Positions 58,803-64,000 of a stretch of 64,000 nucleotides of DNA are shown here, in pieces. The stretch's first letter is position 1. Every line of letters begins with the position of its first letter. The position numbers and the translations under genes were made by a program. The notes beneath the pieces were generated by a model. The model searched no databases and was not told the DNA's origin. It was given only the letters and a program-made list of their open reading frames with translations. Origin of the DNA: Armatimonadota bacterium. Its GTDB lineage: Bacteria; Armatimonadota; Armatimonadia; Armatimonadales; Capsulimonadaceae. The stretch spans positions 45,671 through 109,670 of the forward strand of contig JANXMY010000190.1 in NCBI GenBank assembly GCA_025354405.1, given 5' to 3'.

Positions 58803-59254
58803 CCGCAGAAGTACTTTCTGAAGCACTGACGATTGATAAAGCCCAGGAAGAGATTGTCGAGGAGTTCGATTATCTTGGAGACTGGACTGAGCGGTACAAG
58901 CACATCGCCGATCTGGGCCGCAAGCTGCCACCGTTTCCGGAAGACCAGCGCCTTGAAGAGAACAAAGTGAAGGGCTGCCAGTCCCAGGTTTGGCTCTCCG
59001 GGCACCTGAACGGCAAGCAGATCGTTTTTGATGCGGACAGCGATGCGCTGATCGTGCGCGGCCTGATCGCACTGGCACTGCGCGTCTATTCGGGCCGGAC
59101 CCCAGAAGAGATTCTTAGCACCCCGCCCGAGTTCATCAACAAGATCGGCATGAGCGAGCATCTGTCCGCGAACCGGGCAAATGGTCTTCAGGCCGTGATC
59201 AAACAGATCAAGCGCTATGCCGTCGCTTTTCAGGCGAGAACGGAGACCGAATGA
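58799..59254 (+). CDS. sufE: Sulfur acceptor protein SufE
   Basis: Accepts persulfide sulfur from SufS and hands it to SufB, 151 aa. The acceptor Cys60 lies in the family motif NKVKGCQSQVWL, after LGRKLPPFPEDQRLEENKV. The N-terminal helix and length are normal. ATGA overlap with sufS and again with sufT makes a tightly coupled S-E-T block. Confidence 0.95.
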   Translation: MTAEVLSEALTIDKAQEEIVEEFDYLGDWTERYKHIADLGRKLPPFPEDQRLEENKVKGCQSQVWLSGHLNGKQIVFDADSDALIVRGLIALALRVYSGRTPEEILSTPPEFINKIGMSEHLSANRANGLQAVIKQIKRYAVAFQARTETE

Positions 59255-59586
59255 CGACAATCAAGCCCGACAAAATATACCCTTTGGTGATCGAAGCCGA
59301 AGTCATGGAAGCCCTGCGGGGAGTCTACGACCCGGAGATCCCGGTTAACATCTACGACCTTGGGCTCATCTACGATGTGGAGGTAGACGAGTTTGGTTTC
59401 GTCGAGATAGACATGACGCTCACTTCACCGGCATGCCCCGTTGCGGGAACACTGCCCGGTGAAGTCGAGAATGCTGTCCGCACCGTGCCCGGCGTTTCGG
59501 ATGTCCATGTCGAGCTGGTCTGGGAGCCGGCCTGGAGCATGGACCGGATGTCCGAAGGCGCAAAGCTGGAGCTGGGATTTTTCTAA
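59251..59586 (+). CDS. sufT: Fe-S maturation factor SufT (MIP18/DUF59 domain)
   Basis: MIP18-family protein, 111 aa, a Fe-S cluster maturation factor in other bacteria. Conserved core: LRGVYDPEIPVNIYDLGLIYDVEVD near 22-46, MTLTSPACPVAGTLPGEVENAV with the conserved Cys near 65, and VELVWEPAWSMDRMSEGAK. It lacks the extra domains of PaaD. Starts inside the sufE stop by four bases; sufA follows 24 bases on. Confidence 0.93.
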   Translation: MTTIKPDKIYPLVIEAEVMEALRGVYDPEIPVNIYDLGLIYDVEVDEFGFVEIDMTLTSPACPVAGTLPGEVENAVRTVPGVSDVHVELVWEPAWSMDRMSEGAKLELGFF

Positions 59587-59610
59587 ATCAACCTGCTTGG
59601 AGAAATAATT

Positions 59611-59961
59611 ATGACTGAGACTGCCACTTATCCCGTGATCGTGACCCCTGCCGCCGTCGCGCAGGCACGGCGGCTGATCGCAAAGAAAGACAATCCTAAC
59701 CTGGCCCTGCGCGTCGGCGTCAAAGGCGGCGGCTGTTCCGGTCTTTCGTACGTGCTGGCATTGGAAGAAGCCCCGCGTGCAAACGACATTGTTTATGTCG
59801 TTGAAGGATTGACCGTGATGGTCGATCCAAAGAGCGCAACTTTCATCGACGGCATGACCCTGGATTACAGCACGGCGAACTTGCTGGAGGGCGGATGGAA
59901 GTATCTAAACCCAAACGTCGTCAAAAGCTGCGGGTGCGGAACCTCCTTCACGCCGAAGTAA
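59611..59961 (+). CDS. sufA: A-type Fe-S carrier protein (SufA/ErpA)
   Basis: HesB-like A-type carrier, 116 aa, passing clusters to target proteins. The three cluster cysteines are Cys42 in VGVKGGGCSGLSY and Cys107 and Cys109 in SCGCGTSFTPK. GGAGA precedes the ATG. Last gene of the suf operon, closed by the terminator that follows. SufA, ErpA and IscA cannot be separated by sequence alone. Confidence 0.93.
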   Translation: MTETATYPVIVTPAAVAQARRLIAKKDNPNLALRVGVKGGGCSGLSYVLALEEAPRANDIVYVVEGLTVMVDPKSATFIDGMTLDYSTANLLEGGWKYLNPNVVKSCGCGTSFTPK

Positions 59962-60001
59962 GAACTGCGCCTTGGCTGCAAGACGCCGACAGATTCGACA
60001 C

Positions 60002-60032
60002 ACGAGTGGTTTTCAACCACTCGTTTTTTCTC
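60002..60032 (+). terminator. Intrinsic terminator of the suf operon
   Basis: ACGAGTGGTT-TTC-AACCACTCGT is a perfect ten-pair stem with a three-base loop (60002-60024), directly followed by a T-rich run (TTTTTTCTCTTT). A textbook Rho-independent terminator 40 bases after sufA. Confidence 0.93.
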
Positions 60033-60049
60033 TTTAAGCAGTTACCCAA

Positions 60050-61234
60050 TTGAATGATAACCTTGCCGAATTTCTTCTCGACACTCCCGGGCGAACTCTG
60101 TTAGATGCGGCGCAGGCACTACGGGACAGCCGCGCTGAAATCCTGACGGCACTCACTCGCCTTCGCAAGAGCGCAACCTCTGAGCAGGCGTCGGCAGCGT
60201 GGGAGATGACGGAATTGCGGGGGCGAGGTCAAACCAAGTTTGGACCCGATGCTGCCAAAATGTACTTCGTGCGCGAAGCACTGGAGCAAGCTTCCGGAGC
60301 CGCTACTGCTGCGTATCATGCCCGGAGGCTAGTGGCGGCTGGCGTCAGCGAAGTAGCCGATTTAGGCGGAGGGATCGGGGGGGATGCCCTCGCATTCGCA
60401 CGCGCTGGCCTGCAAGTAACGGTGTATGAGCGTGATCCCATCCGTGCCCGTTTCGCAAAGGAAAATATTGAAATCTCCGGCTTCACCGATTTGGTCCGGG
60501 TCGTCGCGGAAGACGTGACAGCTTCGCAAATTACGGCGGAAGCCATATGGCTTGACCCCGCACGCAGGCGTGACAGCCGCCGTGTCTCCGACCCCGAAGA
60601 GTATTCCCCTCCCCTCTCTTACCTGCACACTCTGACGGCAAAAGCCATCGGGGTTAAGCTTTCCCCGGGAGTAGATCATGCACTCGCTGAGACGTTTGGG
60701 GCGGAACTGGAGTTTCTTTCCGAGGGAGGGGAATGCCGGGAAGCACTCCTTTGGAAGGGGAACACCCAAACGGGAGAAAAGCTTCGCGCGACGGTTCTAA
60801 CGGACGAGGAAGTACAAACGCTGGCAGGGGCCGTTGATCGGCCCGGCTCAGGCACACTTCGTGCGAGTGGCTCCGTACTTTACGAACCGGACCCGGCGGT
60901 CATTCGGGCGCATCTCGTCGGAACTCTGGCGGGTCAGCTCGGTGCTGGACCGATGGATTTCCATATCGCCTATTTACTAGCCGATAGCTTTCAGCAAACC
61001 CCATTTGCCACGGGATATACAATTCTCGAGCAGCTCTCCTACAATCCCAAGCGCCTGCAAGCCGCGCTTGCGGCTCGAAATGCGGGGCGTTTGATCGTGA
61101 AGAAGCGCGGATTCCCGCTGGAGCCAGATGCGGTTCGAAAGCTTTTCAAATTGCGCGGCACCGAGGAACTCACGTTGATTTTAGCGCGTGTCGGGAGTGG
61201 CCATCAAGCCTTTTTGTGTGTTCCAGCCAGGTGA
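60050..61234 (+). CDS. SAM-dependent methyltransferase with THUMP-like domain
   Basis: Class I methyltransferase, 394 aa. An N-terminal helical part (1-85) is followed by the SAM fold: motif I is VADLGGGIGGDALAFARAG near 105, the acidic strand-2 end is VTVYERDPIRARFA, and AIWLDPARRRDSRR is motif IV. A C-terminal THUMP-like domain spans about 300-394 (FATGYTILEQLSYNPKRLQ and so on). Proteins with this layout are thought to act on RNA; the target base is unknown. TTG is the only sensible start. Its end overlaps the convergent GerMN gene by 31 bases. Confidence 0.87.
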   Translation: MNDNLAEFLLDTPGRTLLDAAQALRDSRAEILTALTRLRKSATSEQASAAWEMTELRGRGQTKFGPDAAKMYFVREALEQASGAATAAYHARRLVAAGVSEVADLGGGIGGDALAFARAGLQVTVYERDPIRARFAKENIEISGFTDLVRVVAEDVTASQITAEAIWLDPARRRDSRRVSDPEEYSPPLSYLHTLTAKAIGVKLSPGVDHALAETFGAELEFLSEGGECREALLWKGNTQTGEKLRATVLTDEEVQTLAGAVDRPGSGTLRASGSVLYEPDPAVIRAHLVGTLAGQLGAGPMDFHIAYLLADSFQQTPFATGYTILEQLSYNPKRLQAALAARNAGRLIVKKRGFPLEPDAVRKLFKLRGTEELTLILARVGSGHQAFLCVPAR

Positions 61235-61701
61235 TGACCGGAAGCCGCTTTGCGGTGCATATGGCGCGCCAGCAGCATTTCGCTTTGTCCCAGCGGCCGG
61301 ATGACCGGTAATGGATCGGTGAGGACCAGCAGCCCGCCCAGGGAGTCAATTGACTGCCCCTCGACCTGTACCTGCACCCACGATACGGTTGGAAACTGTC
61401 CCATCGTACGCAAAATCGAATTGACGGCACGCATCTCCGCAGAGTCTCCCCCCGAAAAATTATCCGCGAATTCCCGCGAGAAATCAACCGTCGCCAGACC
61501 ATCAGCGACACGGATGCCAAGGAGCTTTGTTCCCATCGGCAGCGGGGACGACGGGGTGGTGAGCAGCATCGTAATTGCCGACTGCGCTGGGGCTGGTGAG
61601 GTTGCCGAATTTGCCTGAATGGCCGAGAGGGGCAGCAGCGATCCGGCAAGCAGGGAAAATACTGTCAGCGATTTCGTGAGAGTATTCATGAGAGTATTCA
61701 T
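61204..61701 (-). CDS. Secreted GerMN-domain protein
   Basis: A 165-aa exported protein. Signal peptide about 1-30 (LTKSLTVFSLLAGSLLPLS), then one GerMN domain: LLGIRVADGLATVDFSREF, AEMRAVNSILRTMGQFPTVSWVQ and VQVEGQSIDSLGG. GerMN occurs in spore germination protein GerM and in envelope lipoproteins of non-sporing bacteria. AAAGGAGAAATAACG gives a strong start signal. The first 12 bases of the gene are duplicated in tandem (MNTLMNTL), so two ATGs are in frame and the first has the better spacing. Confidence 0.85.
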   Translation of the reverse strand: MNTLMNTLTKSLTVFSLLAGSLLPLSAIQANSATSPAPAQSAITMLLTTPSSPLPMGTKLLGIRVADGLATVDFSREFADNFSGGDSAEMRAVNSILRTMGQFPTVSWVQVQVEGQSIDSLGGLLVLTDPLPVIRPLGQSEMLLARHMHRKAASGHHLAGTHKKA

Positions 61702-61760
61702 CGTTATTTCTCCTTTGCATCTCGCTTTCTTTGTATTTACCCGTAGTGCCACACAAAGAA

Positions 61761-61794
61761 ACGCCGGTCAGCCCTTGTGGAGGCTGACCGGCGT
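61761..61794 (-). terminator. Terminator of the small secreted protein gene
   Basis: ACGCCGGTCAGCC pairs perfectly with GGCTGACCGGCGT around an eight-base loop. On the minus strand TTTCTTTGTG follows; the plus strand also has a T-rich tail, but only the minus-strand gene ends here. Confidence 0.8.
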
Positions 61795-61821
61795 CTTTCT
61801 TGTTTTCAGAGACTCTGTGAT

Positions 61822-62193
61822 TTAGTGCACCCGGTGCAGATTGCCCTTTGGTGTCACGATCGTTTTATGGCGTCGGTTTCCGTTGTGGCGGCGGTCGACC
61901 GAGTTTTGGCCAGTCGCACGATGAGCGTTAATGCTGGCATTATTGGCGTTTTTGCGCGTACCGTACTGGACGTCTTTTGCGCCCTTGCGGGTCGACTTGC
62001 TGACGTTCTCCCCAGCCTTGCGGAAGGGATACTGGATGGATTTCCCCAGTTTATGCAGACTATTGCTGTCATGCTTTTCTGGAAGAGCACCACGCTCTTT
62101 TGTCTGCGCCGACACTGGAGCAGAGCAGAAAGCGGCGGCGAGTACGGCGGCGATGCCGCAGAGCATTACTTGGTTTTTCAGAGTAGCGGTCAT
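61822..62193 (-). CDS. Small basic secreted protein, hypothetical
   Basis: No known family. The 123-aa precursor has a signal peptide (LKNQVMLCGIAAVLAAAFCS to APVSA, about 30 residues). The mature part of about 93 residues is very rich in Lys, Arg, His and Asn, with loosely repeated units such as YPFRKAGENVSKSTRKGAKD and QYGTRKNANN. It looks like a periplasmic or surface nucleic-acid or polyanion binder, but that is only from charge. The ATG has AGGAG ten bases upstream and lies 14 bases after the adenosine-deaminase-like gene. A strong terminator follows. Confidence 0.68.
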   Translation of the reverse strand: MTATLKNQVMLCGIAAVLAAAFCSAPVSAQTKERGALPEKHDSNSLHKLGKSIQYPFRKAGENVSKSTRKGAKDVQYGTRKNANNASINAHRATGQNSVDRRHNGNRRHKTIVTPKGNLHRVH

Positions 62194-62207
62194 TGAGAAA
62201 ATTCTCC

Positions 62208-63227
62208 TTAAGGTAGTCCCGTGATCAATCGGTCGAGCAGGACGCGCGGCGGATGCGGGTGCGGCCAAGCAAAGGCATGTCGGAAGGCAGCATCCTGACA
62301 GGCGGCAAGCTGGGTGAAATCGATAACATCCTGTGTCAGCAAGTTCTCAAATTCCCAGGGCAGCCGGACATTGTGCAGCCCCGCATTATCCGTGCAGATG
62401 ACGACATCCACCCCGGCAGCTTCGCAGCGCTCGAACACTGTCCGTAGCGTCGTTAAATCCGACAAAGTTCCCGTTTTCAGATAAGTTGTCGGACAAACTT
62501 CCAGGCACTGGCCACGTGCCGCAACTTCGGGCAGCAGCTCGGGATAGCGCAGCGCGATCTGGATACCATGTCCGATCCGCGATAGATACGGGAGCAAGCC
62601 AGGATGACAGCCATCCGCCGTTTCATATAAGTGGCCCGTTGTCTTAATGCCTTTTTGCTGAGCCAAACGAAACATCTCTATCCATTCGTGAATCCGAGCG
62701 GCATAATAGATGTCCGGCCCCGCCAGGTCCACGCCGCAGACATACTGCGGCAGGCTCTCCGCCAGCTCGAGCGTGGCTTTGTTGACTTCATGTGGAAGCT
62801 GGGAATGCATGCACATGATCTGCCGCATCAAAAGTGGGTACTGAGGGTCGTGTCCAGCCTCACCCACTGCGATCACAACATCTTTCATCTGGGCAATCCG
62901 ATCCGCCTGGGATAAATTCGGATCGGTACGATAATAGGGGGTATGGCGAAGCTCTAAGTAGCAAATTCCCTCGAACACATATGCGCCGCGGACCAGTTTG
63001 GAGACAAAATACGGCAGCGTTTCCAGTGTTTGGAACGGCTCGACTAGCGCATGCAGCTCAAGATACTCGGCCAGCGATGCCCGAGGCTTTGTCACGAATG
63101 CTTCGAATTGTTCGTAAGTGGGAAACTCTTGGACCAGAGGATGTTCATTGCGGACGAGATACCGCCAGAAGACGCGTGGGACAACCGCACCGCCGAGGTG
63201 GCGATGGAGTTCTGCATAGAGGGACAT
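62208..63227 (-). CDS. Adenosine deaminase-family hydrolase with altered active site
   Basis: Amidohydrolase-fold protein of the adenosine/AMP deaminase family, 339 aa. Zinc ligands are kept: His8 and His10 (ELHRHLGG), His199 (GHLYE, with catalytic Glu202), Asp280 (CTDN). His220 is in RIGHGIQ, and CGVDLAGPD and CPTTYL are family stretches. However, the HLDG acid that contacts ribose is Gly12 here, and the second Asp of the TDDP motif, which contacts the base, is Asn281. Metal chemistry should be intact but the substrate may not be adenosine. It leads a two-gene unit with the small basic secreted protein. Confidence 0.85.
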   Translation of the reverse strand: MSLYAELHRHLGGAVVPRVFWRYLVRNEHPLVQEFPTYEQFEAFVTKPRASLAEYLELHALVEPFQTLETLPYFVSKLVRGAYVFEGICYLELRHTPYYRTDPNLSQADRIAQMKDVVIAVGEAGHDPQYPLLMRQIMCMHSQLPHEVNKATLELAESLPQYVCGVDLAGPDIYYAARIHEWIEMFRLAQQKGIKTTGHLYETADGCHPGLLPYLSRIGHGIQIALRYPELLPEVAARGQCLEVCPTTYLKTGTLSDLTTLRTVFERCEAAGVDVVICTDNAGLHNVRLPWEFENLLTQDVIDFTQLAACQDAAFRHAFAWPHPHPPRVLLDRLITGLP

Positions 63228-63270
63228 AGAATAGTGTACCTCGAAATGCTGAGAAATTGAGAGAAGTGCA

Positions 63271-63295
63271 GACCGCCGATGCTAAGCCGGCGGCC
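63271..63295 (-). terminator. Possible terminator of the HAF-repeat gene
   Basis: GCCGCCG and CGGCGGT on the minus strand form a seven-pair stem around GCTTAGCAT, nine bases after the stop codon. No U-tract follows, so it is weak. Confidence 0.35.
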
Positions 63296-63303
63296 TGGAG
63301 CTG

Positions 63304-64000
63304 TTATACCGCAGGAAGTGCTTTTCTTTTGTGGGCTAGGAACACTCCACCGAGACCCAATGTCAGCAGAAGCCTGAGCGGAATAGCAGCAGAGGTTTCT
63401 GGGACGGGAAATAATCGCCACAAAGACGCATGGGGGATTCCAAATACACCTTGGTTTCCAGTTGCAGTGAAAGCGACGCCAACGATATCGCCGTTCGCAT
63501 CGATTCCCTGCGCAAACGCGTCCGAGTAGCCAGCAGGTAAAAATTGATTCAAATCCACATAGTTGCTGGCACTGCCATGCCAGAGCAGAGCATGATTAAA
63601 CCCATTGAGTTTCCCTGCACCCACGACATCCGTGCCAAAAATGCCCGTCCCCCTCGAAAACTCATACCCAGAGGGATTAAGATCTTGTACCGTTGGGATC
63701 CCGCCAATGCCGCCAGTTAGACTCCAAAGAATGGCATCAGCTTTATAAGAGTTGGTACCAGTCTTAAAAACGGCTTGTCCCGCCGCCATGTCACCTGAAA
63801 TAGCGTATGCCCGAGAGGATCCCGCCCCATCTGGATTTATGTCTATGGCAGTCGCAGCGGTCCCGGACCATTCGGTGGCATGACTCGTTTGACCGGAGTG
63901 TAAATTCCCTCCGCATAGCCTACCTGATGCACACCTGATGTCGCAATCGCTTCAGAAGAGAGTGCACTTGCCGGGTTCAAATCCACTGCACTTGCCGCCG
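63304..64000 (-). pseudogene. HAF-repeat protein with PEP-CTERM tail, 5' partial, frameshifted
   Basis: C-terminal part of an extracellular HAF-repeat protein; the gene begins beyond the right edge. Repeat units are plain: AVDLNPASALSSEAIATSGV, HATEWSGTAATAIDINPDG, HALLWHGSASNYVDLNQFLP. The end is a PEP-CTERM sorting signal: VPETSAA, a membrane helix, then HKRK, so it should be processed by an exosortase and placed at the surface. The repeat sequence changes frame near 63907-63909, in a CCC run (GGG on the coding strand): one base appears missing. The upstream frame then stops at 63843 and the downstream frame is blocked above 63954. From the ATG at 63789 only 161 residues are readable. Mutation or sequencing error cannot be separated here. 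Confidence 0.75.

Noticed and set aside
1..64000. tRNA, rRNA, tmRNA, SRP RNA or RNase P genes
   Set aside because: I read the spacers on both strands for cloverleaf or conserved cores and found none; a covariance scan could still reveal one.

Overview
The window is a 64 kb piece of ordinary-looking bacterial chromosome, moderately GC-rich, with about 65 protein genes packed on both strands in short operons with many 1-4 nt start/stop overlaps. I saw no rRNA, tRNA, transposase, phage gene or CRISPR array. The host looks like a diderm: it has the Kdo genes kdsD and kdsC, a secreted beta-barrel protein ending in Phe, several Sec signal peptides and a lipobox. It also has a Bacillus-type RsbV/RsbW/SigB module, a complete SUF operon, a HAF-repeat protein with a PEP-CTERM sorting tail, and frequent GTG and TTG starts. 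This mix resembles Armatimonadota (Capsulimonas-like). That assignment is inference from gene content, not a match to a reference.

Layout. 1-7 kb (minus strand): two membrane glycosyltransferases and a 5'-nucleotidase-family phosphoesterase, a repeat-filled spacer, then a TolB-like protein with kdsD-kdsC. 6.5-9.8 kb: an RsbW-like ATPase and a five-GAF sensor, divergent from an outer-membrane protein across two overlapping opposed promoters. 10-16 kb (plus): secreted protein, aldo/keto reductase, MFS exporter, Sfp-type transferase, luciferase-like monooxygenase. 16-21 kb: stand-alone 5'-nucleotidase C-domain protein, prfB, beta-carbonic anhydrase, FdhF/YdeP-type oxidoreductase. 21.5-29 kb: GH43 arabinanase, PPP phosphatase, then M14 peptidase-alr-M14 peptidase, a TMTC-like membrane protein and a FemABX transferase.

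29-42 kb: a LysR regulator divergent from a secreted metallo-hydrolase, leuC, leuD and a pentapeptide-repeat gene; pheA divergent from accB-hom-flavin reductase-thrC-two signal peptidases-purC; then apgM and an SDR epimerase. This is an amino-acid biosynthesis block. 42.7-51 kb (minus): rarA, a phosphoesterase, pepV, mnmA, a YtxH-like protein, rsbV, rsbW, sigB and pckA run head to tail. 51-53 kb: ung, exported msrA, a CAP-domain protein. 53.5-60 kb: sufB-C-D-S-E-T-A, ended by a clear intrinsic terminator. 60-64 kb: a THUMP-like methyltransferase, a GerMN protein, a small basic secreted protein, an adenosine-deaminase-family enzyme with altered active-site residues, and a frameshifted HAF-repeat/PEP-CTERM gene at the edge.

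The observations most worth checking are: a roughly 130-nt nested RNA fold between sufD and sufS; alr sandwiched between two secreted M14 carboxypeptidases; the two halves of a UshA-type enzyme encoded apart; the opposed overlapping promoters near 9.8 kb; and the adenosine-deaminase homologue with substituted substrate contacts.
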